Shown: piece after piece, positions 32,200 to 41,421 of the stretch
Layout: each line of letters begins with the position of its first letter
Position numbering within the stretch: the stretch's first letter is position 1
Origin: Streptomyces novaecaesareae
Lineage (GTDB): Bacteria; Actinomycetota; Actinomycetes; Streptomycetales; Streptomycetaceae
Direction of reading: 5' to 3'
Length of the DNA stretch: 64,000 bases
NCBI RefSeq assembly: GCF_000716875.1
Contig: NZ_JNWQ01000064.1
Span: 7,029-71,028, forward strand
The notes under the pieces: generated by a model
Database searches by the model: none
What the model saw: the letters and a program-made list of their open reading frames with translations, nothing else
What the model was told of the DNA's origin: nothing
Position numbers and translations under genes: made by a program

Positions 32200-33771
32200 A
32201 TGGCCCGTACGCTGAACCAGCCCTCCCACAAGCGCCGGCGCAGCCCCCTCCCGGCCGTCGCGGCCGGTGCCACCGCCCTCGCCCTGGCCGGCGGCGGCCT
32301 CGCCCTCTTCGCCGGCGGCGCCGGCGCGGCGGTCGGCAACCTCCTCACCAACGGCGGCTTCGACAGCGGACTGGGCGGCTGGAGCTGTACCGGCGCCGCG
32401 GCCGCCGTCTCCTCGCCGGTCCACTCCGGCACCGGCGCGCTGCAGGCCACCCCGGGCGCCGGCGACACCGCCGAGTGCTCCCAGACCATCAGCGTGCTGC
32501 CCAACTCCAGCTACACGCTGAGCGCGTGGGTCCAGGGCCCGTACGTCTACCTCGGTGCGCGCGGCACCGGCGGCACCGACCCGTCCACCTGGTCGAACCA
32601 GAACAGCTGGAACCAGCTGTCCACCACCTTCACCACCGGGGCGAACGCCACCAGCGTCACCGTCTACCTGCACGGCTGGTACGGCCAGAGCGCCTACCTC
32701 GCCGACGACGTCACGCTGGTCGGCCCCGGCGGCACGGGCACCCCGCCGCCCACCGCGACCCCCACCCCCACGCCGACCGCGACGGCCACCGCCTCCCCCA
32801 CGGCGACCGCGACGCCCACCCAGACCGCGACGCCGACCCCCACCCCGACCGGCACCACCCCGCCGGCCACCGGCCTGCCCGCGCACGTGGTCACCGGTTA
32901 CTGGCAGAACTTCGACAACGGCTCGACCCCGCAGCGCCTCGGCGACGTCCAGAGCGCGTACGACATCATCGCGGTCTCCTTCGCCGACGCCGTGCCGACC
33001 CAGACCGGCGCGATCGGCTTCACCCTGGACCCGGGCCTGTCCAAGGCGCTCGGCGGCTACACCGACGCCCAGTTCCGCGCCGACATCAAGGCCAAGCAGG
33101 CGGCAGGCAAGAAGGTCGTCCTCTCCATCGGCGGCCAGAACGGCGCGATCACCGTCGGGGACGCCACGGCCGGCGCCAACTTCGCCAACAGCGCCTACGC
33201 GATCATCAAGGACTACGGCTTCGACGGCATCGACGTCGACCTGGAGAACGGCGTCCAGGCCGGCCCGCTCGGCGACGCCCTGCACACCCTGCAGGCCAAG
33301 GTCGGCTCCGGCTTCGTCCTGACCATGGCGCCCGAGACCATCGGGATGTACAGCACCGCCGGCGCCTACTTCCAACTGGCGCTGAGGACCAAGGACATCC
33401 TGACCGTCGTCAACACCCAGTTCTACAACTCGGGCGGTATGAACGGCTGCGACGGCAAGGTCTACAACCAGGGCACCATCGACTTCATCACCTCGCAGGT
33501 CTGCACCCACATCCAGGGCGGCCTGCGGCCCGACCAGGTCGGCATCGGCGTGCCGGCCTCGGCCAAGGCGGCGGGCGGCGGCTACGTCTCGCCGACCGTG
33601 GTGAACAACGCGCTGGACTGCCTCGCCACCGGCAACAACTGCGGCAGCTTCGTCCCGCCGGCCAAGTGGCCCACCATCCGCGGCGCGATGACCTGGTCCA
33701 CCAACTGGGACGCCAACAACGGCAACGCGTTCTCGGGCGCGGTCGGCCCGTTCGTCCACACGATGCCCTGA
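32200..33771 (+). CDS. Secreted GH18 chitinase with N-terminal carbohydrate-binding module
   Basis: A 523-residue extracellular chitinase that hydrolyses chitin to chito-oligosaccharides. An Arg/Lys-rich start (MARTLNQPSHKRRRSPLP) and hydrophobic stretch form the signal peptide, cleaved near AGAAVG. A beta-sandwich binding module follows (LLTNGGFDSGLGGWSCTGAA; SAWVQGPYVYLGARGTGG), then a Thr/Pro linker (TPTPTPTATATASP region). The GH18 barrel starts at HVVTGYWQNFDNG. The catalytic motif is D342-G-I-D-V-D-L-E349, and VVLSIGGQNGA is the substrate-binding strand. The ATG at 32200 has CAGGAG nine bases upstream. The dre-like site suggests induction by chitin breakdown. Just after it the assembly carries an adapter. 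Confidence 0.96.
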   Translation: MARTLNQPSHKRRRSPLPAVAAGATALALAGGGLALFAGGAGAAVGNLLTNGGFDSGLGGWSCTGAAAAVSSPVHSGTGALQATPGAGDTAECSQTISVLPNSSYTLSAWVQGPYVYLGARGTGGTDPSTWSNQNSWNQLSTTFTTGANATSVTVYLHGWYGQSAYLADDVTLVGPGGTGTPPPTATPTPTPTATATASPTATATPTQTATPTPTPTGTTPPATGLPAHVVTGYWQNFDNGSTPQRLGDVQSAYDIIAVSFADAVPTQTGAIGFTLDPGLSKALGGYTDAQFRADIKAKQAAGKKVVLSIGGQNGAITVGDATAGANFANSAYAIIKDYGFDGIDVDLENGVQAGPLGDALHTLQAKVGSGFVLTMAPETIGMYSTAGAYFQLALRTKDILTVVNTQFYNSGGMNGCDGKVYNQGTIDFITSQVCTHIQGGLRPDQVGIGVPASAKAAGGGYVSPTVVNNALDCLATGNNCGSFVPPAKWPTIRGAMTWSTNWDANNGNAFSGAVGPFVHTMP

Positions 33772-33853
33772 GGCCTCAACCCCCTCCGGCGCGCCGCTCC
33801 TTGAGGGTGGGGCCCGCGCGCCGACGGCGGGGCCCGTCGCACCGCTCCGGTAC

Positions 33854-33887
33854 CTGTCTCTTATACACATCTCCGAGCCCACGAGAC
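33854..33887. other. Illumina Nextera transposase adapter embedded in the assembly
   Basis: The 34-bp segment is an exact match to the reverse complement of the Nextera read-2 transposase adapter: the Tn5 mosaic end CTGTCTCTTATACACATCT followed by CCGAGCCCACGAGAC. It is library-preparation sequence, not genomic. Its six-frame translations give well-known artefact peptides (LLYTSPSPRD, LGDVYKRQ, GSEMCIRD). The sequence on the two sides was joined here without proof of adjacency. Confidence 0.98.
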
Positions 33888-34471
33888 AGGCAGGCGGCGA
33901 ACAGCCCGCCGAGCGCCACCGACCAGCCGTACCAGCCGAGCAGTCCGCCCAGCGCGAACCCGAGCGGAGAGTCCCCGGGGCCCAACGCGCGCGCCCAGAC
34001 GGCCAGTTCGAGCAGCGCCCCGACCGCGAGCGCCACCAGCAGGCAGCGCAGCAGCACCCCGGGGCGTCCGTCGGCCAGGGCCGCCACCCCCAGTAGTACG
34101 GCCACTCCGGCGAGCAGCGCCAGGTTCAGCAGGTGCGGCAGGCGGCGCACCCGCCCGTCCACGAAGCCGAGCACCACGCCGAGCAGGCCCGCCCAGGCCA
34201 GGGCCATGACCTGCGGCCCGTCCGCCGCGTACGCCACCGCGAGGGCGACCGCCGCCGCGACCGCCTCCACCGTCCCGGCGCCGGCGCCGAGGCGCCCCCG
34301 GCAGCCCGGGCAGCGCCCCGTCGGCGCCAGCAACCGCACCGCGCGCCCGCACAACGGGCAGGCCCCGCACCAGGGTTCACCCTCGGGCACGGCGAAGTAG
34401 GCGATCAGCCCGCGCAACGGCGGAGCCACCAGGAGACCGACCAGCACCGCCGCGGCCACGACCGGTACCAC
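33888..34471 (-). pseudogene. A24-family prepilin peptidase, 3' end lost at the adapter junction
   Basis: The sequenced part encodes about 194 residues of a type IV prepilin peptidase/N-methyltransferase-like membrane protein. The cytoplasmic zinc-ribbon CGACPLCGRA...GRCPGCRG follows the first TM. Then come LGVVLGFVDGRVRRLPHLLN with the first catalytic Asp, and ALGPGDSPLGFALGGLLGWY with the GxGD motif. The frame runs into the adapter after GGLFAAC, so the final TM segments are missing. This is an assembly break rather than a natural mutation. GTG 34471 has GAGGAGGGG eight bases upstream. No pilin genes are in the window. Confidence 0.85.
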
Positions 34472-34732
34472 CGGCGCACCCCCTCCTCGATCCGACGCAC
34501 CGGCCACATCCTCCCGTGCCCGGCCCGCCCGGCGGTGTGCCCTCCGTCTCGTTCCGAACACGATCGAGCCCGCATTCCTCGTGTACGGGAGCATTCCGGG
34601 ACATCCGGCCGCCGGTTTGAAAGGCGGCCGAACGCCCCCGCCTGCCGATCCAAGGGGGTCGCTGCGGGCGCTTTCACCCGCGCCCCAGGACACCCGACGC
34701 GGGGCCCCGTCGTACCCCTAAAGTAGGCAGGC

Positions 34733-35947
34733 ATGCAGGTCATCCAGTCCAGCAAGCTCGCCAATGTCTGCTACGACATCCGCGGCCCGGTACTCGACGA
34801 GGCGATGCGGCTGGAGGAACAGGGCCACCGCATCCTCAAGCTCAACACCGGCAACCCGGCCACCTTCGGCTTCGAGGCGCCCCCGGAGATCCTCCAGGAC
34901 ATCCTGCGCAACCTCGCGAACGCGCACGGCTACGGCGACTCCAAGGGCCTGCTCTCCGCCCGCCGCGCGGTGGTCATGCACTACGAGGACCGCGGGCTGC
35001 ACGGCCTCTCCGTCGACGACGTCTTCCTCGGCAACGGCGTCTCCGAGCTGATCCAACTGGCGATGACCGCGCTGCTGGACGACGGCGACGAGGTGCTCGT
35101 CCCGGCCCCGGACTACCCGCTGTGGACCGCCTCGGTCTCGCTGGCCGGCGGCACCGCGGTGCACTACCGCTGCGACGAGCAGTCCGAGTGGTACCCGGAC
35201 CTCGCCGACATCGAAGCCAAGGTCACCGACCGGACCAGGGCCATCGTGGTGATCAACCCGAACAACCCGACCGGCGCGGTCTACCCGCGCCCGGTGCTGG
35301 AGGGCATCGTCGAGATCGCCCGCCGGCACAAGCTGGTGGTCTACGCCGACGAGATCTACGACAAGATCCTCTACGACGACGCCGAGCACGTCCCGCTGGC
35401 CACCCTGGCCCCGGACCTCTTCTGCGTCACCTTCAACGGGCTGTCCAAGGCGTACCGCGTCGCGGGCTTCCGCTCCGGCTGGATGGTGCTGTCCGGCGAC
35501 CGGCAGCGGGCCCACAGCTACATCGAGGGCCTCACCGTGCTCGCCTCGATGCGCCTGTGCGCCAACATGCCCGCCCAGCACGCGGTGGCCGCCGCGCTCG
35601 GCGGCCGGCAGTCGATCCGCGACCTGGTGCTCCCCGGCGGGCGGCTGCTCGCCTCCCGCGACGCCGCGTACCGACTGCTCAACGAGATCCCCGGGGTCAG
35701 CTGCGTCAAGCCCAAGGGCGCGCTGTACGCGTTCCCGCGGCTGGACCCGAAGGTCTACAAGATCAAGGACGACGCGCAGATGGTCCTCGACCTGCTGCGC
35801 TCCCAGCGCATCCTGCTGGTCCAGGGCACCGGCTTCAACTGGCCCGAGCCGGACCACTTCCGCCTGGTCACCCTGCCGCGCGCCGAGGAGGTCACCGACG
35901 CCGTGACCCGCATCGGCGAGTTCCTCGACGGCTACACCCAGCCGTGA
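34733..35947 (+). CDS. alaA: Alanine aminotransferase AlaA-like, PLP-dependent
   Basis: A 404-residue class I aminotransferase that closely resembles E. coli AlaA over its length: SSKLANVCYDIRGPVLDEAM, RILKLNTGNPATFGFEAP, VPAPDYPLWTASVSLAGGTA, VVINPNNPTGAVYPRPVLEG, FADEIYDKILYDDAEH-like sequence (YADEIYDKILYDDAEH), and LCANMPAQHAVAAALGG. The PLP lysine is K239 in TFNGLSKAYRVAGFRSGWMV. It transaminates pyruvate with glutamate to alanine. The ATG at 34733 gives MQVIQSSKLANV. It is separated from the convergent pckG by a large hairpin. Confidence 0.93.
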   Translation: MQVIQSSKLANVCYDIRGPVLDEAMRLEEQGHRILKLNTGNPATFGFEAPPEILQDILRNLANAHGYGDSKGLLSARRAVVMHYEDRGLHGLSVDDVFLGNGVSELIQLAMTALLDDGDEVLVPAPDYPLWTASVSLAGGTAVHYRCDEQSEWYPDLADIEAKVTDRTRAIVVINPNNPTGAVYPRPVLEGIVEIARRHKLVVYADEIYDKILYDDAEHVPLATLAPDLFCVTFNGLSKAYRVAGFRSGWMVLSGDRQRAHSYIEGLTVLASMRLCANMPAQHAVAAALGGRQSIRDLVLPGGRLLASRDAAYRLLNEIPGVSCVKPKGALYAFPRLDPKVYKIKDDAQMVLDLLRSQRILLVQGTGFNWPEPDHFRLVTLPRAEEVTDAVTRIGEFLDGYTQP

Positions 35948-35984
35948 ACCCCCGGTGACCCCCGGCTCCTCCACCGGAGGGGAA

Positions 35985-36009
35985 GGGCACGGGGAAAGGC
36001 GCGGGGAAA
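35985..36009 (+). repeat. Short direct repeats after the alaA stop
   Basis: GGCACGGGGAAA and GGCGCGGGGAAA are adjacent 12-bp copies. Nearer the stop, the stretch GTGAACCCCCGGTGACCCCC repeats the stop-codon context. Confidence 0.5.
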
Positions 36010-36015
36010 GGCATT

Positions 36016-36083
36016 ACGGCCGGAGTCCCGGCCCGGACGATCTCCTTGGTCGGGGAAAGATCGTCCGGCGGAACTCCGGCCGT
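36016..36083. terminator. Large bidirectional terminator between alaA and pckG
   Basis: Outer arms ACGGCCGGAGT/ACTCCGGCCGT and inner arms CCGGACGATCT/AGATCGTCCGG form a long interrupted stem in the convergent space. Confidence 0.85.
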
Positions 36084-36149
36084 CCTGTCGCTCGGCGGGG
36101 CGCTCGGTTCGTGCCGCGCGACCGCCTCTCGCTCGGTTGAGGCTCAGGC

Positions 36150-37976
36150 TCAGCCGAGGCGCGCGACCAGGCTCCGGTACTCGTCCCACAGCTCCTTCGG
36201 GGTGTGGTCGCCGAAGGTCTCCAGGTGGGCCGGCACGAGGGCGGCCTCCTGGCGCCAGATGTCGGCGTCCACGGTGAAGAGCAGGTCGAGGTCCTCCTGG
36301 GACAGCTTCAGGTCGCCGAGGTCGAAGCCCTCGACGGTCGGCAGCACGCCGATCGGGGTCTCGACGCCCTCGCCGGTGCCCTCCAGGCGCTCGACGATCC
36401 ACTTGAGCACGCGGCTGTTCTCGCCGTAGCCGGGCCAGACGAACTTGCCCTCGGCGTTCTTGCGGAACCAGTTGACGTAGTAGATCTTCGGCAGCTTGGC
36501 GGCGTCCGCCTGGGCGCCGACCTTCAGCCAGTGGGCGAAGTAGTCGCCCATGTTGTAGCCGCAGAACGGCAGCATCGCGAACGGGTCGCGGCGCAGCTCG
36601 CCCACGGTTCCCTCGGCGGCGGCGGTCTTCTCGGAGGCGATGTTGGCGCCGAGGAAGACGCCGTGCTGCCAGTCGAAGGACTCGGTCACCAGCGGGACGG
36701 CGGTGGCGCGGCGGCCGCCGAACAGGATCGCCGAGATCGGCACGCCCGCCGGGTCCTCCCACTCGGGGGCGATGGTCGGGCACTGCGCGGCCGGGACGGC
36801 GAAGCGGGCGTTCGGGTGGGCGGCCGGGGTGCCGGACTCGGGGGTCCAGTCGTTGCCGCGCCAGTCGGTCAGGTGCGCCGGGGGCTCCTCGGTGAGGCCC
36901 TCCCACCACACGTCGCCGTCGTCGGTGAGGGCGACGTTGGTGAAGACGGTGTTGCCCCAGAGGGTGTCGATGGCGTTGGCGTTGGTGTCCACGCCGGTGC
37001 CGGGCGCGACGCCGAAGAAGCCGGCCTCGGGGTTGATGGCGTACAGGCGGCCGTCGGCGCCGAAGCGCATCCAGGCGATGTCGTCGCCGATCGTCTCGAC
37101 CTTCCAGCCCGGGACGGTCGGCTGGAGCATGGCCAGGTTGGTCTTGCCGCAGGCCGACGGGAAGGCGGCCGCGACGTACTTGGCCTCGCCGGACGGCGGG
37201 GTGAGCTTCAGGATGAGCATGTGCTCGGCCAGCCAGCCCTCGTCGCGGGCCATGGTCGAGGCGATGCGCAGCGCGTAGCACTTCTTGCCGAGCAGGGCGT
37301 TGCCGCCGTAGCCCGAGCCGAAGGACCAGATCTCCTTGGTCTCCGGGAAGTGCGAGATGTACTTGGTGCTGTTGCAGGGCCACGGCACGTCCGCCTCGCC
37401 CTCGGCGAGCGGGGCACCGACGGTGTGGACGGCCTTGACGAAGTCGCCGTCCTCGCCGAGCTGGTCGAGCACGGCCCGGCCCATGCGGGTCATCACGCGC
37501 ATCGACACCGCGACGTAGGCGGAGTCGGTGATCTCGACGCCGTACGCGGCCAGCGGGGACCCGACCGGGCCCATCGAGAAGGGCACGACGTACATCGTGC
37601 GGCCCTTCATCGCGCCGCGGAACAGGCCCTGTTCGCCCTGGAAGACCTCCCGCATCTCGGCGGGGGCCTTCCAGTTGTTGGTCGGGCCGGCGTCCTTCTC
37701 CTGCTCGGAGCAGATGTAGGTGCGGTCCTCCACGCGCGCCACGTCCGTCGGGTCCGAGGCGGCGTAGTAGGAGTTGGGGCGCTTCTCCTCGTCGAGTTTC
37801 TTGAAGGTGCCCTGATCCACCAGCAGGTCCGCGAGGCGCTGGTACTCCTCGTCGGAACCGTCGCACCACTCGATGCGGTCCGGCTGGGTGAGCTCAGCGA
37901 TCTCGCTCACCCAAGCGAGCAGCTGCTTGTGGCGGGTGGGCGCGGATGCGCTGAGAGCAGAGATCTCGTACGACAC
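36150..37976 (-). CDS. pckG: Phosphoenolpyruvate carboxykinase (GTP)
   Basis: A 608-residue GTP-dependent PEPCK that converts oxaloacetate to phosphoenolpyruvate, linking the TCA cycle to gluconeogenesis. Motifs are [40 protein letters not shown], the P-loop-like [40 protein letters not shown] and [20 protein letters not shown]. The GTG or ATG at 37976 gives [20 protein letters not shown]. The 270-bp upstream region is relatively AT-rich with a weak inverted repeat AAGTA-TGAT-TACTT at 38107-38120, a probable promoter area. Confidence 0.97.
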   Translation of the reverse strand: MSYEISALSASAPTRHKQLLAWVSEIAELTQPDRIEWCDGSDEEYQRLADLLVDQGTFKKLDEEKRPNSYYAASDPTDVARVEDRTYICSEQEKDAGPTNNWKAPAEMREVFQGEQGLFRGAMKGRTMYVVPFSMGPVGSPLAAYGVEITDSAYVAVSMRVMTRMGRAVLDQLGEDGDFVKAVHTVGAPLAEGEADVPWPCNSTKYISHFPETKEIWSFGSGYGGNALLGKKCYALRIASTMARDEGWLAEHMLILKLTPPSGEAKYVAAAFPSACGKTNLAMLQPTVPGWKVETIGDDIAWMRFGADGRLYAINPEAGFFGVAPGTGVDTNANAIDTLWGNTVFTNVALTDDGDVWWEGLTEEPPAHLTDWRGNDWTPESGTPAAHPNARFAVPAAQCPTIAPEWEDPAGVPISAILFGGRRATAVPLVTESFDWQHGVFLGANIASEKTAAAEGTVGELRRDPFAMLPFCGYNMGDYFAHWLKVGAQADAAKLPKIYYVNWFRKNAEGKFVWPGYGENSRVLKWIVERLEGTGEGVETPIGVLPTVEGFDLGDLKLSQEDLDLLFTVDADIWRQEAALVPAHLETFGDHTPKELWDEYRSLVARLG

Positions 37977-38224
37977 GATCGCTCCGTTTCACGCCATCTC
38001 GGCGAGGAGATGGCGTTGCGGGGGTCTGAGGGTGCTTGCAGCGTAGCTCCGGGCTCAAGCCCGGAACGCTGCACAGCGTCGAAATTGACGCATCTTTTAC
38101 GACAGTAAGTATGATTACTTGCAGGTAACAGGCCGCCGACATCCCGGCCGGAGTGCGCGGCGCCACACTTCAAATGCTCCAAAACGTCCAAGAGTGACGA
38201 GCGCCACTTCCTTACGCGCCAGTA

Positions 38225-38242
38225 ACCTACGGATCCGTAGGT
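38225..38242. promoter_or_regulatory. 18-bp perfect palindrome upstream of the hemolysin III gene
   Basis: ACCTACGGATCCGTAGGT is fully symmetric and ends 11 bp before the first ATG of the hemolysin III gene. That size and symmetry is typical of TetR operators, but no TetR gene is next to it. Confidence 0.7.
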
Positions 38243-38253
38243 AGCCCGGTAGC

Positions 38254-38955
38254 ATGCTGCGCATGACTGCTGCTGCGCTCGCCGAGAGCCTCGCGGAGGA
38301 CCCTGCCCGCACCAGGGAGAGCAAGCCGAAGTGGCGCGGCTGGCTGCACGCCGGGATGTTCCCCGCCACCGTGGCCGCCGGGATCGTGCTGATCTGCCTG
38401 GCCGACTCCACGCCCGCCAAGATCGCCTGCGCGATCTACTCGGTCAGCGCCTGGCTGCTGTTCGGAGTCAGCGCGGTGTACCACCGCTTCACCTGGGGCC
38501 CGCGCGGCGACGCCGTCCTGCGCCGGCTGGACCACGCGAACATCTTCCTGATCATCGCGGGCACCTACACGCCGTTCACCATGCTGCTGCTCAAGGGCGC
38601 GGACCAGCAGCTGCTGCTCTGGGCGGTGTGGGGCGGCGCGCTCGCCGGAGTGGCGTTCCGGGTGTTCTGGGTCGGCGCGCCGCGCTGGCTGTACACACCG
38701 GTGTACATAGCGCTGGGCTGGGCCGCCGCGTTCTTCCTGCCGGACTTCCTGCACACCGGCGGCGTCGCCGTCCTGGTGCTGATGATCGTCGGCGGGGTGC
38801 TCTACAGCGTCGGCGGCGTGGTGTACGGGCTCAAGCGGCCCGATCCCTCACCGCGCTGGTTCGGGTTCCACGAGGTGTTCCACGCCTTCACCCTCGGGGC
38901 GTTCATCGTGCAGTACGTCGGCGTCTCACTGGTGGCGTACAGCACGGCCGGCTGA
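38254..38955 (+). CDS. trhA: Hemolysin III family (PAQR-type) membrane protein
   Basis: A 233-residue seven-TM protein of the hemolysin III/PAQR superfamily, involved in membrane homeostasis. Conserved features are KPKWRGWLHAGMFPATVAAG, FGVSAVYHRFTWGPRGDAVL (Ser/His motif), RRLDHANIFLIIAGTYTPFT and PRWFGFHEVFHAFTLGAFIV with the metal-site histidines. ATG 38254 or 38263 may be the start; the N-terminal ~28 residues are hydrophilic. An operator overlaps its promoter. The end overlaps by about 30 bp with the convergent gene. Confidence 0.92.
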   Translation: MLRMTAAALAESLAEDPARTRESKPKWRGWLHAGMFPATVAAGIVLICLADSTPAKIACAIYSVSAWLLFGVSAVYHRFTWGPRGDAVLRRLDHANIFLIIAGTYTPFTMLLLKGADQQLLLWAVWGGALAGVAFRVFWVGAPRWLYTPVYIALGWAAAFFLPDFLHTGGVAVLVLMIVGGVLYSVGGVVYGLKRPDPSPRWFGFHEVFHAFTLGAFIVQYVGVSLVAYSTAG

Positions 38956-39546
38956 ACCCGGCGCACCACGACGGGCGGTCGAACGGTCCACGGACCGGGC
39001 GGCCGCCCGTTCCGCCGTCCAGGGCCGCTCGTACGGCGCCCGGACCTGCGGGTGGCACGCGTACGGCGAGTGGTCCGCCGCGCCGGGCTCCGACTGCGGG
39101 GCGGAGTCGGGGTGCTCCCGGCAGCCCGGGTGCTCGTCGTACTCGTCGTACTCGTCATGCTCGTCATGCTCGTCGTACGCGTCGTACGCATCGTGCTCCC
39201 GGTGCCCCGGGGAGGCCGCCGACGCCTCCGGCCGCACCGCACCGGCGAAGGCGCCGCGCGCCTGCCGAGCGTCCAGCGCCTCGCGGGCCCGGCGGCAGCG
39301 CTCGCAGTGCGCGGCGTCCGGGATGCCGCGGCGCGGACGGTGCCGGGCCCGCGGCGGGCGGCCGTGCAGCGCGCGCCAGCGGCGGCCGACGTAGACCATC
39401 AGCAGCACGGTCTCGACCCCGGCGACCGCCAGGACCAGCGGGGCTCCGTTGATCAGATAGGCCGCGACCACGGCCAGCGCGGAGGCCACCACCGCCGCCG
39501 CGCCCCACACCTGGGCACTCGCCTGCCTGTCGTCCGTGTCGGCCAC
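38926..39546 (-). CDS. Two-TM protein with CxxC and Asp-Glu-His/Tyr repeat tail
   Basis: A 206-residue protein with two hydrophobic segments near residues 13-55 (WGAAAVVASALAVVAAYLIN; LVLAVAGVETVLLMVYVGRR). A basic CxxC region (AAHCERCRRAREALDARQ) follows, then a tail with triplet repeats DAY-DAY-DEH-DEH-DEY-DEY-DEH. The GTG at 39546 follows GGGGAG at six bases. The repeats are encoded by nearly identical 9-bp units and are rich in metal-binding side chains. Function unknown; a membrane protein with a metal-binding cytoplasmic tail is possible. Confidence 0.6.
   Translation of the reverse strand: MADTDDRQASAQVWGAAAVVASALAVVAAYLINGAPLVLAVAGVETVLLMVYVGRRWRALHGRPPRARHRPRRGIPDAAHCERCRRAREALDARQARGAFAGAVRPEASAASPGHREHDAYDAYDEHDEHDEYDEYDEHPGCREHPDSAPQSEPGAADHSPYACHPQVRAPYERPWTAERAAARSVDRSTARRGAPGSAGRAVRHQ
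39131..39197 (-). repeat. 9-bp triplet-codon microsatellite in the DEH/DEY protein
   Basis: About seven 9-bp units (for example GACGAGTAC, GACGAGCAT, GACGCGTAC on the coding strand) encode alternating DEY, DEH and DAY. Unit number could vary between strains. Confidence 0.7.
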
Positions 39547-39799
39547 TTCGGCTCCCCTTTCCCGGTGCCGGGCTCGTGGTCGGCTCCTGCCGCCCCACCC
39601 CTTCTCCGCTCTCGGCACACGTCGGCCAGCACTGACCGATTGCCACATGGTATCTACCGACAGTCACTCCCCACTGCCCCCGGGCGGCGAACGACAGATC
39701 AACGTTGCGTCAATTCCTCGTGCGGAAACAGCACTTCCAGGACACATCACGGAGCGTGACCGACCGGGGACCGGCCCATCATGTTGACGGCTTCCATCT
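39547..39799. other. Intergenic region before the MFS gene
   Basis: No gene was recognised in about 250 bp. The segment becomes AT-richer towards 39700-39800 and includes TTGACGG at 39784-39790, consistent with a -35 element for the MFS gene. Confidence 0.4.
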
Positions 39800-39835
39800 T
39801 TTGAGAGTTACTGTCATTTGAGAGAGACTTTCTCA
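39800..39835 (+). promoter_or_regulatory. Candidate TetR operator of the MFS-TetR operon
   Basis: TTTGAGAG occurs twice in direct orientation (39800-39807 and 39817-39824). TGAGA...TCTCA (39819-39823 and 39831-39835) forms an inverted repeat just upstream of the MFS start. Confidence 0.55.
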
Positions 39836-39856
39836 GAAGATCCCCTGGAGGTCACC

Positions 39857-41413
39857 GTGCCCACCGCTTCGCCCACTCCCGCCGGCACCGCCGCCGAGGC
39901 CGCCACAGCCGCCACGGCCGCCGACCGGCGCCGCTGGCTCGCCCTGGTCGCCGTCGCCCTGAGCGTGCTGGTGATCAGCTTCGACATGACGATCCTCAAC
40001 GTCGCCCTGCCCACACTGGCCGCACAGTTACAGGCCGGCACCGGCCAGCAGCAGTGGATCGTCGACGCCTACACCGTCGTCTTCGCCGCCGCGATGCTCC
40101 CCGCCGGACTGCTGGGCGACCGGTTCGGCCGCCGCCGCACGCTCACCGTCGGCCTCGCGCTGTTCGGCCTCGCCTCCGCCGTCGGCATGCTCACCGGCTC
40201 CCCCACCACCCTGATCGCCGCCCGCGCCGGAATGGGCCTGGCCGGCGCGCTGGTGATGCCGATGTCCCTCGCGGTGATCCCCGGCCTCTTCCCGCCCGCC
40301 GAACAGCGCCGGGCCACCGCCATCCTGGCCGCCGCCCTCTCCGCCGGCGCCCCGCTCGGGCCACTGATCGGCGGCTTCCTGCTCCAGCACTTCTGGTGGG
40401 GTTCGATCTTCGCGATCAACATCCCGCTGACCGCGATCGGCATCGTCGCCTGCGTCCTGCTGCTGCCGGAGAGCCGCAACCCCGCCGCGCCCCGGATCGA
40501 CCTGCTCGCCACCGCACTCGCCGCCACCGGACTGAGCGCACTCACCTACGGCATCATCGAGGGCTCCGAACGCGGCTGGACCGACCCGCTGGTGCTCGCC
40601 ACCCTCGCCGGCTCGCTGCTCGCCCTCACCGTCCTGGTGCTGCGCAGCCGGCGGCAGCGCGATCCGATGCTCGACCTCGCGCTGCTCGCCGACCCGACCT
40701 TCCGCTGGTCCTCCGCCGCGGCGACGCTGATCTCCTTCGTCCTGTTCGGCGCCTTCTTCGTCCTGCCGCCCTACTTCCAGAGCGTGCTCGGCACCGACGC
40801 GCTCGGCAGCGGGCTGCGGCTGATGCCGATGATGCTCGGGCTGATCCTCGCCGCCAGGCTCACCGACCCGCTGGTCGGCCGGCTCGGCGCCCGTACGGTG
40901 ATCGCCCTCGGCCTCGCCCTGCTCGCCGCCGCCCTGCTGTTCGGCAGCCGTACCGGCGCCGGAGACGGCTACGGGCGGGCCGCGGTCTGGCTCGCCGTGC
41001 TCGGCGTCGGCATGGGCCTGTCGCTGATCACCGCGCAGGCCTCCGCACTGGCCACCCTGCCGCCGGCCCGGGCCGGGGTCGGCTCCGGGCTGCTGCAGAC
41101 ACTGCGGCAGGTCGGCGGCGCGCTGGGCATCGCCGCCTTCGGCAGCCTGCTGTCCGGCGCGTACCGCGGCGCGCTGGACACCGGCGGACTCCCGGCCGGG
41201 GCCGCGCACCGGGCCGGGGAGTCGGTGGTCGCCGCCGACGCCGTCGCCCGGGCCGGGGGCGGGCCCGCCCTCAGCGCCTCCGCGCACGCCGCGTACACGC
41301 ACGGGATGGGGGTGGTCCTGCTGGTCGCCGGCCTGGTCGCGGTGCTCTCGGCGGTGCTGGTCGCGGCACGGATGCCGGGCGACACCCCGGCCGCCACCGG
41401 GGATCGCGGATAA
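39857..41413 (+). CDS. DHA2-type MFS drug exporter
   Basis: A 518-residue protein with about 14 transmembrane helices of the DHA2 (EmrB/QacA) group. Signature segments are LSVLVISFDMTILNVALPTL (motif D1), WIVDAYTVVFAAAMLPAGLL, GDRFGRRRTLTVGLALFGLA (motif A) and AAALSAGAPLGPLIGGFLLQ (motif C, antiporter). The GTG at 39857 is preceded by GGAGGT. A TetR gene begins 8 bp after its stop, and an operator-like region lies upstream, so expression is probably induced by its substrate. Confidence 0.93.
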   Translation: MPTASPTPAGTAAEAATAATAADRRRWLALVAVALSVLVISFDMTILNVALPTLAAQLQAGTGQQQWIVDAYTVVFAAAMLPAGLLGDRFGRRRTLTVGLALFGLASAVGMLTGSPTTLIAARAGMGLAGALVMPMSLAVIPGLFPPAEQRRATAILAAALSAGAPLGPLIGGFLLQHFWWGSIFAINIPLTAIGIVACVLLLPESRNPAAPRIDLLATALAATGLSALTYGIIEGSERGWTDPLVLATLAGSLLALTVLVLRSRRQRDPMLDLALLADPTFRWSSAAATLISFVLFGAFFVLPPYFQSVLGTDALGSGLRLMPMMLGLILAARLTDPLVGRLGARTVIALGLALLAAALLFGSRTGAGDGYGRAAVWLAVLGVGMGLSLITAQASALATLPPARAGVGSGLLQTLRQVGGALGIAAFGSLLSGAYRGALDTGGLPAGAAHRAGESVVAADAVARAGGGPALSASAHAAYTHGMGVVLLVAGLVAVLSAVLVAARMPGDTPAATGDRG

Positions 41414-41421
41414 TCGGACGC

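Noticed and set aside
32475..34400. A long plus-strand frame across the chitinase, adapter and peptidase
   Set aside because: It is off-frame to the chitinase and reads through the Nextera adapter (LLYTSPSPRD), so it is an artefact.
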